A stretch of 64,000 bases of DNA, from NCBI GenBank assembly GCA_028751875.1, contig CM054141.1:69926426-69990425 (forward strand), in the 5' to 3' direction. The DNA comes from Rapana venosa (taxonomy: Eukaryota; Mollusca; Gastropoda; Neogastropoda; Muricidae). Below, in pieces: positions 32,549-43,215 of the stretch (position 1 is its first letter; each line of letters begins with the position of its first letter). The position numbers and the translations under genes are program-made. The notes under the pieces are model-generated. The model made no database searches. It was given only the letters and a program-made list of their open reading frames with translations, and had not been told where the DNA came from.

Positions 32549-34270
32549 GGAGGGTTATGTGTGTGTGCAATGCATGCAGCGTGCATGTGTGTGCATGTAA
32601 GTGAAAGTCAAGTCAATTTCTTATTTCTAGATGGTACGTATACATGTACGTATGTGTGTGTATGTGTGTGCATGCACGTAAGCATGTGTGCATGCATGCA
32701 TACGTTGATGCATTTATATTTTCCACTAGTTACTGGGTATTTTTGCAAGCTGGAGTGAAAGATGCGAGCACAGCACACTGTGTTCGCAAAAGCAAGATTG
32801 TGTGCTTTATAAGAATGAGTCATCATCATGATCATTTCCTTTCTGTAAGTATTGGGGAATATGGGAACAGGGGGAGACATACACCATCACACATGCTCAC
32901 ACCTTCCATGAAGAACGATTTTTTTCATGTGGTTTGTAATCATGAATGACATACAATATATAATCACACACCATTTTATTATTCAATGAACATGGAAATG
33001 CATTGAGCAGACCAAAAAAAAATGACTGCAACTAATCATAAACAATGCAATATCAACCACTGGTAACAAACAAACCAACCACACTGCATGTTAAGTCAAA
33101 CAGATGCATGTATACATATTCACCCCCGAAGCACAAACATTGCTCTGTTGATAGTTGCCAGGTAAGAACGCTATTGCTTTTCTCAGATCTGCATCGAAAA
33201 ATAGGGTTTCAACAACCAACTTTCATTTGGACCAGAGTATCACATCTATCTATCTGAACATTCGAAAAACTCACAACCACAAAAACACTTCAGGTATCAC
33301 AAGTTTTGAAGAAACAAACGCAATTTCTAGAATGGTAGACTGGTTTTGCATTTTGAAACTCATCAGAACCCCTAAATAGTTCAGCTTTCATCTGCGCTGA
33401 CTTTCTTTACCTTAGTTCCTTCTGCTTCACTTGTAAGAATCAAGAGCAAATCCCAGTGCCCCACTGTTGGCTATTTCAGCTAGTTTATCAGTGTAACTCC
33501 AACGACTGGCGAGGCCAGACAGGGTGACCGTTTCTGACTCAAAATCCTGTTAAAATATTTATCAGCTTATCGTTGGATGTTGTCAGGTCTTATCCAGAAA
33601 TTTTGTTTATAAACGTGACAGTAAATTTTTCAGGTACTAGCTACCATAAAAACGTTTTAATATACCTCAAAACAAGCAAAAGCAATCAGTAAAATTTCTA
33701 AAATTGCTACATGTACTTTGGTTCTTCTTTTCTGCAGTTGATTTACTAATACATTTTCTTTTTTATGTTTGGACAATTATACTTCTTTGAACTTGATTTT
33801 TTCAATTTACAAAAATGTGGACACCAATTTTGCTCTGGATCATTAACAAATAAATAACTGTTATCACAAAACTTTTACTGTGATGAAGTTGCCTGAGCAA
33901 AAAGTGGAAAAATTCAGTCCTGGGTCCATAAAGAGTTTGCAGGGTTTCTAATTTGTATTCATTCCAAAACCTTAGTGACTTAAAAAAAAAGTCTACAATG
34001 CACTTTCATACAATAAGACTCAACCCTCCCCCCAAAAAAAACAATGCACTTTTTTGTTCATAAACCAGTTCTATTGTTAACACATGAAAAATAGTCGGTT
34101 TAGTGGTAAAATAATTGGATAAAGTAAATACCAAAGTGTCAGAAATGCAAATATCTGAAAAGCACAAAATATCAAAACTTTGGCTGCCATGTTAGACTTC
34201 AATGAACTCAATTTCTCTCCACTGTCCGCAACCAGTTGGTCATGGCTGACCCTCCTTCTGTCTGCAGAGG
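31850..34270. other. No gene seen; GT-rich patches and a G19 run
   Basis: Contains GT/CATG-rich patches (32160-32250, 32440-32490, 32500-32600, 32636-32720) and 19 G at 32532-32550. The remainder is AT-rich single-copy sequence. Confidence 0.5.
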
Positions 34271-34274
34271 TCAG

Positions 34275-34378
34275 GTCAAAACCATTGTATTGTATTGTAT
34301 TGTATTGTATTGTATTATATTATATTGTATTGTATTGTATTGTATTGTATTGTATTGTATTGTATTGTATTGTATTGG
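34275..34378. repeat. (TATTG)n pentanucleotide array
   Basis: About 20 TATTG units with two TATTA variants near 34314-34324. Confidence 0.95.
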
Positions 34379-34479
34379 ACTGTGTTAGTGCTCTCCTGAG
34401 TGAGCAAATTGCCACAAGAGCAACACCAACATTTTTAAATATCATTTTATTTTATTTTTCTTTACCATGGTTATTTTAC

Positions 34480-34690
34480 ATGTACTGAATGCTTGTTACA
34501 CACGGTACGGGACCTCGGTTTTTTTATCTCAAACAAAAGACTAGCACCCAGACCACAGTTCAAGGTCTAATGGATGAGGGAAAAAACTCAGGTACTGACG
34601 GGAAACAAACCTGCACTTCACACCCTCCAGGTAGTAGTTTTCTAGGCATGTGTGTTACCTCTAGACCATCAATCCTCTTTTGAGGTAAGT
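34480..34690 (-). mobile_element. SINE-B head and first body part, minus orientation
   Basis: Read on the minus strand from about 34680: TTGATGGTCTAGAGGTAACA, CATGCCTAGAAAAC, a degraded B box (CAGGTTTGTTTCCCG), CATCCATTAGACCTTGAAC, GTGGTCTGGGTGCTAGTC, then AACCGAGGTCCCGTACCGTG. This matches the copy at 24512-24760 in order, with considerable divergence. The remaining 3' part is not recognised and may run into the pentanucleotide array. Confidence 0.75.
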
Positions 34691-34699
34691 CATGCTTAG

Positions 34700-35423
34700 A
34701 AATCAGTTACCGCAGAAGACAGCCAATATCTTTTTCCTCTGTGGTCCTTAGATATCAGATTTTGCAGCCATGAGCAACATGGATGGCACATTCTGCTTGT
34801 AGGACGCTAGTTGTCACAGAGTTTTCACAGCTCAACATGCTGTTGTCTTAGCTTTTTATGACATGAGTGATCAGTACATTCCAGTACGTCTTGACATTGA
34901 AGCCCTCTATAGCATTCGTTTTGGAACAGAATTCGACCGACTCAAACACTTTTCTATCTGAAATTCTTTGTTTACTTCTATGATGAGGATGGTACCTTTT
35001 CAGTACTGAGAGGATTGTACACAAAGTAAAGACAAGAAAAGAGTTTTGGCCGTGTACGACTTGCTTAGGACTAAAACATTTCCTCCCAGCTCTGACATGG
35101 GCGATAAACTGATTATCAACCAAGAAGTACAGCCCCCTCCCACCCACCTCCACCCCCCAAAAATAAAGTTTTAGCTGCATCTTTCCCAACTTGCATATAC
35201 ATATATATATAACCCTAGTATTTCCACCATGTGAAATAACCCACCTGATCTCTAAGATGAATTGAACACCAGAAAAAATGCTGCAAGTGACACCCCTCGC
35301 TAAACAGATCAGAAAATGCACCACAGCAAAACAAACAGTCTGTCATCTGCCACACAGTTCAACGTCTGGAGTTGGGGCTTCATATTTCTTGCTGTCTCCT
35401 ACCCAGTAAATATCACTCCCCCA

Positions 35424-35465
<42 letters not shown>

Positions 35466-36360
35466 AAAAATCCTCATTCCAGTCAGTCCACTCACACTTT
35501 TTTCATACACACAAAATAGCAAATATTTTTCCTATATCTGTACAAACATCTTCATTTTAAAAGCTTGTAATATGGAATACATTAACTGCATTTGATAATC
35601 TCTATTAAGTTAGACCAACAACTAAGTTCCACAAACATTAAGCACTAGGGGGGGGGGAGGGGGTGTACACATTATCTCCCTTTCATCATCATAGCCCCTC
35701 TTCTAAACAGGACACTATCTCTCGTCAATGGCTTAACAACCAAATGCACGCAAGGGGTCAAATGCAAACAGGAAACTTGATATGAGAAAATCAAGTGAAG
35801 AATGATCTGACGATACATACATTGGAAACTGAACCAAAGAGAGACTTTAGCTTCCAGCAGCCTTAAAAACTGCTGGAGAATATTTGGTTATAAAATGGAC
35901 AGTCACCAATATCAGCAGCAGCTCATAGATCAACCATGTCAACAATTTATTCCTTTATAAATGTGTATACAAAATATGTTGATTCTTTTTTTTGACAAAT
36001 CCCCCCCCTCCCCCCACCCCTGCAAAAATGCTGAAGTGACATGGCGATAACAATTGTTCTGTGGCAAAAATACATGGACAACAATGACAAAAGGCGGCAA
36101 TGTTAGTTATTAGTGGATATACCTGTCGCTATCCTTTGAAATGAAGTCGTCAGTCTGTTCACTCCTCTAGTAAGGTGTCAGTCGTAACAGACAAGAGTTC
36201 TAGTTGAACATGTAAGCAAGTACAGCTGCACTACATCTGGACCCAAGTCATGTAGAATGTCCTCCCCTATCTGCAAGCTCTGTAGCAATACTCGCAATGC
36301 AAAATGTCTGGACTTAGAACCACTTATAAAAATGCACTGACGTTAGTTACCCTGCTGGTG
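34700..36360. other. No coding exon seen; CA array, G/C runs
   Basis: AT-rich single-copy sequence with (CA)n at 35430-35461 and short poly-G/C near 35648 and 36001. It lies downstream of the shroom stop codon on the minus strand and may include shroom 3' UTR. Confidence 0.45.
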
Positions 36361-36369
36361 CCCAGTTTT

Positions 36370-36690
36370 CCTTCCTCTCCCTCAAACGACGTCTGTAAGT
36401 GCTGCAGTTGTGTGCAGTCTTCCTTCCCTCTCCCTCAAACGATGTCTGTAAGTGCTGCAGTTGTGTGCAGTTTTCCTTCCCTCTCCCTCAAACGATGTCT
36501 GTAAGTGCTGCAGTTGTGTGCAGTCTTCCTTCCCTCTCCCTCAAACGATGTCTGTAAGTGCTGCAGTTGTGTGCAGTCTTCCTTCCCTCTCCCTCAAACG
36601 ATGTCTGTAAGTGCTGCAGTTGTGTGCAGTTTCCTTCCCTCTCCCTCAAACGATGTCTGTAAGTGCTGCAGTTGTGTGCAGTTTTCCCTT
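36370..36690. repeat. 53-bp minisatellite, six copies, near the shroom 3' end
   Basis: The unit is GTCTGTAAGTGCTGCAGTTG plus TGTGCAGTTTTCCTTCCCTC plus TCCCTCAAACGAT. Copies are almost identical, differing by CTT/TTT/TT at one position. The array lies 270-590 bases downstream of the shroom stop codon, possibly within its 3' UTR. Confidence 0.95.
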
Positions 36691-36850
36691 CATTAAGCCA
36701 ACATCAGTCAGAGGTATCAAAGCTCCCAGTGTACTCACTATGCAGGAAGCTGCCAGCACTACAGGACGCTGGGTGCCGACATTCAACCGTTCACTCACAC
36801 AATTCTACCAGTCCTCTTACAGATCTATACACAAAACTGTGACCTGAACA

Positions 36851-36856
36851 TTTATT
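36851..36856 (-). terminator. Possible shroom polyadenylation signal
   Basis: An AATAAA hexamer on the minus strand about 100 nt after the shroom stop codon. It is the nearest such hexamer; its use cannot be judged from sequence alone, and AT-rich sequence further downstream offers others. Confidence 0.3.
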
Positions 36857-36956
36857 TTCCCATGCAGCCTTTCTCCCATTTTGCTCTGCGGCCTGCCACC
36901 CCCCACCCCCCTCCCAGCCCCTGATTCTAAACACCCAAGCCACAGCAAGCTCTTCA

Positions 36957-37277
36957 TCAAGAGGAGGGCGCAGGAGAGGGCGCTGATGAGGCAGATGGGG
37001 AGGAGGGCTCTGCATGGACACTGCGCTCTGGGATGCTCTTCTTCAGCTCCTGGATCTGCTCCTGGCCCAGCGTGATCTTGTCCTCCAGCTCCTGCAGCTC
37101 GATGGTCAGCTTGGACTTCATCTTCACAAAGTAGGCATAGTCATTCAGCTCCTCGTCGTTCAGCGACTGACGCAGGAAACCGGACACCGTGTCTGACCGC
37201 TTGTCGATGTCCTCTTTCAGCTGCTTGGCCTCTGCGTGTTTGGTCTGCAGGCGCTCTTGTTTGGCCAGCGTCCTTTT
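36957..37277 (-). CDS. shroom: Shroom, last exon (third ASD2 segment and C terminus)
   Basis: Encodes the last 106 residues of a Shroom-family protein, which binds Rho kinase (Rok/ROCK) through ASD2 and drives actomyosin contraction at apical junctions. The acceptor is GGCATTTTCAG at 37288-37278, entered in phase 0. The segment has the characteristic last ASD2 helix: an Ala/Glu/Lys-rich stretch (AEAKQLKEDIDKRSDTV), then DEELNDYAYFVKMKSKLTIE and LEDKITLGQEQIQELKKS. Vertebrate Shrooms have closely similar residues there ([20 protein letters not shown]). After the helix, about 25 Ser/Pro/Ala-rich residues lead to the TGA at 36959-36957. Length and end position relative to ASD2 fit the family. 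Confidence 0.95.
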   Translation of the reverse strand, partial: KRTLAKQERLQTKHAEAKQLKEDIDKRSDTVSGFLRQSLNDEELNDYAYFVKMKSKLTIELQELEDKITLGQEQIQELKKSIPERSVHAEPSSPSASSAPSPAPSS

Positions 37278-37299
37278 CTGAAAATGCCATGGAAGATCT

Positions 37300-37525
37300 G
37301 GGTTATGTATAGATGATAACAAGAAAAAGTGATCTGTCAGTCAGTTAGGTACAGAAGATAACAAAGAAAAGGGAGACATTATTATAGATAACAAGGAAAA
37401 GGGATCCATCATTTAATTAGATTTTTAAAAAATCTATCATTTAGTTAGGTATCAAAAGGGAAAGGGATCTATTACTTTCTTAGGTATAGATAAAAACAAG
37501 AAAAGGGATCTATTATCTGGATAAG
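37300..37525. repeat. Degenerate 40-60-bp repeat in the last shroom intron
   Basis: Four or five imperfect copies of a unit like GTATAGATAACAAGAAAAGG plus GATCTATCATTTAGTTAG. It starts about 20 bp upstream of the last exon's acceptor, in the minus-strand sense. Confidence 0.7.
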
Positions 37526-38108
37526 CCAACCATGAACATTACCCCTACTGGTTTTGTGCAATAAGAAAACAATGTTTCTCAAAATGAAACAATAAATCTG
37601 AGACTTCAGGTCACCATGACATTAAATCCAGGTTTGTTTCAATTTTTTGTTTTAATTTTTGAAGAGCACTCTAATGTTGCAAACCAAGGTCAGTCATCAC
37701 AAATGGTTTGATATAACAGTGCCGTGAACTTGGCTATCAGCATTACCATTTGAAATGTATTCACCAGTAGTCTGCATTCTTGTCAAACTTGGAGGGTCAA
37801 TTCAGGGCTGATGTCATGCCAAGGATAACTATATTGGAGGAAAACCATAGCTTACATCAACTTCAGTTTTCTAGCATGCTGTGACCTTTGTTTTGTTACC
37901 AGCATACTTTTTTGTAATTTTGTAACATTTAGTGGTGTGCCTAGCAAATGGAAGCATCTTGTAACCCATAGCACACAGCATCCACACACTACAACCCCTC
38001 CCCACCCCCCCACCCCTCCCCACCCATTTTTTTTCTGAAAAACAAACATGTTATAAGCCCAAACAAGCCGACAGTGGAAGACTCATGCCAGTCCTCACTG
38101 ACCATTAC

Positions 38109-38282
38109 CTTCACTTCAGGATCTGCATCCTCAGCCAATCCCTGCACAGCGTTTTCGGCACGTGCCAGTTGTCCAGACAGGTTGAGCAGCAGGCGCACGA
38201 TCTTTTCCAGGTCGGAGATGTAGGTGTGGAATTTCTCTCGCTCACTGCGGGTCTCACACTTTGTGTCCACAGCTTCACACAC
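38109..38282 (-). CDS. shroom: Shroom exon, central ASD2 segment
   Basis: A 58-codon exon in phase 0 at both ends (acceptor TTGTCCACAG at 38283, donor GTGAAG|GTAATG at 38108). It encodes VCEAVDTKCETRSEREKFHT then YISDLEKIVRLLLNLSGQLA and RAENAV. The LLLNLSGQLARAENAV motif is the most conserved ASD2 patch (LLLSLSGRLARVENAL in vertebrates) and belongs to the face that contacts Rho kinase. All recognisable key positions are kept, which argues that the locus is under selection and not a pseudogene. Confidence 0.97.
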
Positions 38283-38662
38283 CTGTGGACAATGGGGGGC
38301 GAAAGGGGTATGTTTACTTTCACAATTTTGCCAAAGCAATTCAGCATTACATTTAACCATCTTCTGCTTCAATCACTTTCTGCTTTAAATTATGTCCATG
38401 AATGTGTGCTCATGAGTTTGTCTGGTGCCGTAAGCTACAATCTCTATGATGACATGTACGCGATTCATTCTTTTCTTTTTCAGATGTGTAATCCTTTGCC
38501 CGTAACCTAAATGAATTTCTCTGTTTTACAATAATAAAATATTTGGAATTGGCATTGGTACTGCCAAATAGAACTAGGAACCGGAATGTGATTAGAATGA
38601 CAAGTTGACAGGTAACCGTTTGTTAAACACATCACGACATGTATCGCATGTCCACGACTCAC

Positions 38663-38764
38663 CCGCTTTCCCAGGGCGTCAATCTCCTGGATCTCCTGCT
38701 GCAGGCCGTTCCTCTCCTCCTTCAGCAGGTCCAGCTTCTTCCTCAGCTTCTCGATCAGCTCCTC
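38663..38764 (-). CDS. shroom: Shroom exon, first ASD2 coiled-coil segment
   Basis: A 34-codon exon, phase 0 at both ends: EELIEKLRKKLDLLKEERNG then LQQEIQEIDALGKR. It matches the [20 protein letters not shown] start of vertebrate ASD2. The donor AAGCGG|GTGAGT is strong. The acceptor (GCTGGCGTTGCAG) has a weak pyrimidine tract because a 21-bp minisatellite starts only about 20 bp upstream, where the tract and branch point should be. Confidence 0.93.
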
Positions 38765-38789
38765 CTGCAACGCCAGCATCACCATGAGT

Positions 38790-38905
38790 CACCACAAGAT
38801 CACCACTAGTCACCACCAGATCACAACTAGTCACCACCAGATCACCACTAGTCACCACCTGATTATCACCACTAGTCACCACCAGATCACCACTAGTCAG
38901 TCACC
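38790..38905. repeat. 21-bp minisatellite beside the shroom ASD2 acceptor
   Basis: Five or six copies of CACCACTAGTCACCACCAGAT, one with a CTGATTAT insertion. The array lies in the shroom intron, about 25-140 nt upstream of the exon at 38764 in the sense direction. Confidence 0.9.
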
Positions 38906-39020
38906 TGCACTCTTCATTCACCTACAGGTAACACAAACCATACACATGAAGTACTACACTGCTCTATATTAAACATGTACTGCAACATACATGTATCTAT
39001 ATAAGATAACTCAATGCCAT

Positions 39021-39111
39021 CACCCATCCAAGCGGTAACCACGCTCAACCTTGCTTACTTAACCTTAGCTTGGGGGAGAGAGAGTGCTCTGACCACTGAG
39101 CTATAGATCCC
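39021..39111 (-). mobile_element. SINE-A head fragment, minus orientation
   Basis: Only the promoter head remains: ATCTATAGCTCAGTGGTCAG (A box), GCTTAACC-type spacing and the 5S-like ACCGCTTGGATGGGTGATGG. The body is missing. It lies in the third-last shroom intron. Confidence 0.7.
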
Positions 39112-39255
39112 ATTCCGCCAAGAGACATTACAGGCCCTCTTGAAGACAGCTCCTAAAAATCAGGCTTTTACGGGATTTTTAAGGCTCATAACAGTCTTCT
39201 TCAGTTCTTGCAGGTTTCCAAAGCTGAGCACTTGCACAGATTTAATAGGAGGAGC

Positions 39256-39257
<2 letters not shown>

Positions 39258-39352
<95 letters not shown>

Positions 39353-39398
39353 TGTGTGGTGTGTGTGTGGTGTGTGTGTGTGGTGTGTGTGTGTGGTG

Positions 39399-39462
<64 letters not shown>

Positions 39463-39480
39463 TGGGTGTGTGTGTGAGTG
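39258..39480. repeat. Interrupted (GT)n array
   Basis: More than 200 bp of GT with TGG interruptions, in a shroom intron. Confidence 0.95.
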
Positions 39481-39719
39481 AGAGAGAGTTTGTGAGTTCA
39501 ATTTAATGTCTTTTCACTATAATCATATTAGAAGTGTGTGTGTGTGTATGCGTGCATGCATGTGTCCATGCGTGTATGTGCATGTAAGTGCATGTAAAGA
39601 TGAGCCATATTATGATTGCATTGTGACAACTTTGATATGCACAATCTTACTTTGATATATAGTAATATACATAATCTTACTTTCAATATAGGTAATGCAC
39701 ATGATCCCTAAGAGCATAC

Positions 39720-39852
39720 CTTCTGCTTGATGAGGGCCTCGTTGTCATGGATGTTCTTGGTGAGGTCTGAAGAGGACTCCTCCTTCTTCCTCCACTCCAT
39801 CTCCAGCACCGCTTTAGGAGGGGACACAAAGTACTCCTTGGGCAGAGAGTTC
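39720..39852 (-). CDS. shroom: Shroom exon, pre-ASD2 linker
   Basis: A 133-nt exon (acceptor GTCCCTGCAG at 39853, donor CAGAAG|GTATGC at 39719). Its first base completes an Arg codon split from the preceding exon. It then reads NSLPKEYFVSPPKAVLEMEW, followed by RKKEESSSDLTKNIHDNEAL and IKQK. This corresponds to the vertebrate Shroom segment STSAPKAELLIKMKDLQEQ just before ASD2. Phase 1-in and 0-out fit both neighbours. Confidence 0.93.
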
Positions 39853-41061
39853 CTGCAGGGACAACAGTTACACACTTTGGTTATAAAGCACTGTCAGCAT
39901 GGCCAGGTCATCCAGTGGAAGACAGCTACCTTAACTGTGGGCAAAAATGGTTGCATATCATGATACATAGCAACAAATCGATCTCACCACTGATGAACTT
40001 CCAAGCTTTTGCCAAGAACCAAAAAAAGCTCCAGTGGGTATTATGCACTTTCGTTTGCAATCTGCAAACTTTTCTGGTATTTCAAAGATCATTTTCGATC
40101 AATCCTCTAAAGTTTTGTTTGTATCAGTCAAGATTAATTTTCATAACACAGCAGGCGAGTAGGGACCATGAGACACTACAAATCCGTAATCCTTGTGCTG
40201 CAACAAGTATTTTTATCCCAGAAAATGAAACCTAACAGAAAAACTTGGTTTAACTATTCAATGGAATCACCCTGTTGAACCTCGACAGTTCCTGCAAGAA
40301 TGCAATTAAAAAAGTTGTTTTTAAAAGAAAACCCTTAGTAAACAGGGATTCATCAGGGAACTGATAACAGTATTATCTGCTCATTATCTGATCAATTCAA
40401 AGAAAAAATACAAATATGAAGACAGTGACAAGTACACCCCCAAAACTCCCTCCCTACTAATACTGATTTATGGTTTCTCATCTCTAAAGACCGACTTTGC
40501 ATGAATTTAAGAACTGACTTTGAATCATCATAAAAAAAAGAACATTACTTACGAGTTAAATGAATTTTTCTTCTAAAAAAATGAAACCTTCCTTTTTCTT
40601 GAAACCAGATGATAAGTTAAACACACAGAAGCCCCTAGGCAAACAGTGAACAATCACAACTTGTGTGTACCACTATGTGCAGTACTACACTCCGTGTGAT
40701 GCACTGAGCGAGGTCCTCCCTCTCTCATTATCACGGCATGACTGCCAACTTGCCATGATGGCACGCTACTTAGCAAATTGCAGCACACCATTTTGCCACT
40801 GGAACAAAAGGTCAAAAGAAATTGGTTGTTAATACAATCTCACATGACAATAATCACTCAGCAAAAATGTGCTCAGAGACTTTCTATGTCAAGTAACAAA
40901 CTGATGATACAGAACAGTTATAAAGCCGATGTAAAGAAGTAGATTATTAAAATGGGATATAGTGTATTATAAAGAATATTGTGCACAATGTTACGCACAC
41001 AAACCATTCAACTGTCATTACTCCAGCTACCTGATAAAGCCTAAAACCGCTACAGCAGCAT

Positions 41062-41086
41062 CCCCCCCCCCCCCCCCCCCCCCCCC
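41062..41086. repeat. Run of 25 C
   Basis: Uninterrupted C homopolymer in a shroom intron. The 1.2 kb between the previous exon (39853) and here is otherwise single-copy AT-rich sequence without recognised features. Confidence 0.95.
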
Positions 41087-41119
41087 TTTATCTCCAGCTC
41101 AACTGCTTTGAACTACTTT

Positions 41120-41310
41120 TTCCCCTCCTGAAGTTTTCAGAAGGTGATAGCCCATTTATTCCAGACTTGGCAGCAGCACGCATGCCTGCTCACAGCTACA
41201 GCCTGAAGAAAAAGAACTGACTGGTGTTGGAAGCAAAAGACATGTTGGCTTCGGGTCACTGCCGTAAACCTGGGCAACTCTGTACAACAGCCACATCGCC
41301 TAGACATGTG
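41120..41310 (+). repeat. Diverged intronic duplicate, copy 1
   Basis: Contains GTGATAGCCCATTT near its start and ACTGCCGTAAACCTG further on, with an AAAAGA tract between. The same motifs in the same order occur at 43020-43215. Confidence 0.6.
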
Positions 41311-41429
41311 ATATACATCTGCTCACTCAGGCTTGCCTGAAGAGGTGAAGCCATACAGTGATACATGCAGTGTTTGCTTTCTACTGTCAGTCAGTGCTCT
41401 CCCGTCCTCTAGTGGACTTTCCTTATAGA

Positions 41430-41920
41430 CGAGTTATTCTGCATAAAGTTATTTTAGAATGTGAATACTTTCACAATCTCTCTTATTATTTATCTAAGTT
41501 TAAAACTGAAGTTTAGAATGGGGCCCCTCTCTCCTGTCCTGTCTTTTTATTTTTTTGTAGAAATACAACACTGGTGTTTAGAATGTAAGATCTTAGCTGT
41601 CCCGCATTCTATTTTTCTAATCAGAAAATATTTTAATCGTCACCCTCTCCTGTCCTGTATTCTATTTTAAACTGCAGTTTAAAATGTATGCCTTTCTTGC
41701 CTTGTATTCTGCTGTGTGTGTTTTTTCTCTCTCTAAACACTGACACTGAGGATGTAGGTGCTTTGCTTTCCTGAACTTATCACCTAAATTCAGAATGTGA
41801 ACTCTCTCCTAGTCCTACCCTGTACCATATCTCATTTTTCTAAACTTAACAATAACACCCAAGTTCAGAATGTGAGCTCTTTCCTAACCTGTACTCTGCA
41901 CCCGATAGTGAAATTTAGAA
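41430..41920 (+). repeat. Old degenerate tandem repeat, about 75-100-bp period
   Basis: The segment ...AGTTTAGAATG followed by CTCTCCTGTCCTGTATTCT and ATTTTTCTAA recurs about five times with strong divergence (around 41510, 41575, 41670, 41790 and 41860). Confidence 0.65.
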
Positions 41921-41934
41921 TGAAAATAAAAATG

Positions 41935-42300
41935 AGTGGGGCTTTTTTGTGTTTGTTGTTGTTGTTTTCGGGGTTTTTTGTTGTTGGTTGTTGTTTGTTT
42001 TTTTTTGGGGGGGGTTTGGGGGGTGATCTTTAAAGTGCTATCAAAAAACGAAAAACACTGATGATAATACACAAGACAGTTATATAATGAGCTTTGATAG
42101 TTTTTTGTTTTTTCCATACAAATTTAGCACAGACATTTTTTTCTCTCTTTATTTTGTTTGAAACATTTTCTTTTCTTTTTGTTTTTCTGCTAGAGCTCTA
42201 AGGCTCACCAATGGTGAGATTTTTGCATATGTAACTGACACCACCACCACCCCCACCACCCCCAAAAAAAACAACCAACCCCACCAAAACCCAAACTATT
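41935..42300. repeat. G/T tract, repeat-E fragment and C/A tract
   Basis: 41938-42024 is G/T-only with G8. 42187-42240 contains, on the minus strand, AAAATCTCACCATTGGTGAG, a fragment of dispersed repeat E. 42240-42290 is C/A-only. Similar strand-asymmetric tracts occur elsewhere in the window. Confidence 0.65.
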
Positions 42301-42640
42301 TACTAGATAGGTAGCAGCAGCCCAACTCTGGGGATACACTGGCATTCAAAGCAACAACTGTCAATTCGTGTTCAGCCCAGACAATAAATAAACGTCAGCA
42401 ATGGTGTGGAAGGGTTTGGTGCACTGTTGGCTGGTTGGTTTCCTGTTTCTGTTTGATTGCTTCAATGTTTGTTACTTCTGCTATAAATGCTCTTCTGAAA
42501 ATGTGCCAGAAAAGCTAACACATGAATAACCAAACAACTAAACAGAAAACATGCTTACGAAAGTGAAGAGTGTTTTATTTATAAATATCTTTTCCAATCT
42601 CCTCTTCATTCAATTTCATCTATTTGTTTATTTATTCGAA

Positions 42641-42859
42641 GGGGGGGGGGGGGGGGGGGGTGAATAGGGGGACCTACCTCCAAATGGTTGTTGCAGCAAA
42701 TATATCTGGGTAAGAGTGTGTGTGCGTGTTTGTATGTGTGTGTGAGTGCGCCTGTGCATACACGCCGTACCTATGTGTGTGTGTGTTTGTGTGTGTATGT
42801 GAGTGCGCACGTGCGTACCTCTGTGTGTGTGCATGTGCGTGCATGTGTGTGCTCGCATG

Positions 42860-42890
<31 letters not shown>

Positions 42891-42895
42891 GATAA
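42641..42895. repeat. Run of 20 G, then interrupted (GT)n
   Basis: 20 G at 42641-42660, then GT/GCGT alternation from about 42715 to 42890. Confidence 0.9.
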
Positions 42896-43019
42896 ACACT
42901 CCCTAAAACTTTGAAACATAAAAAAAGATCTTTGAAAAGAAACTGTGTCGAAATAACTTGATAGTTGCTGAAAATAACCCTGTCTGCTTTAGAAGCCTCC
43001 CCTAATCACTTCTCCGCCC

Positions 43020-43215
43020 TGGTTTTCCTTTTCTTCTCCAGCAGTTCAGACTGTGATAGCCCATTTCTCCTGCTGTTGGCAACACACCCTCTTCTCCCTC
43101 AGGCAAAAAGAAGAAAAGAAAAAGGAATTGCGATGGAGGGAAACATTTTGATGTTAGGTTACTGCCGTAAACTTGTGCCAGTTGGTGTAACTGCCATATC
43201 CCATCCTGCCGCTCA
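43020..43215 (+). repeat. Diverged intronic duplicate, copy 2
   Basis: GTGATAGCCCATTTCTCCTG, an AAGAAAAGAAAAAGGA tract, then TTACTGCCGTAAACTTGTGC. It is the partner of 41120-41310 and about 1.9 kb away in the same orientation. Confidence 0.6.
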
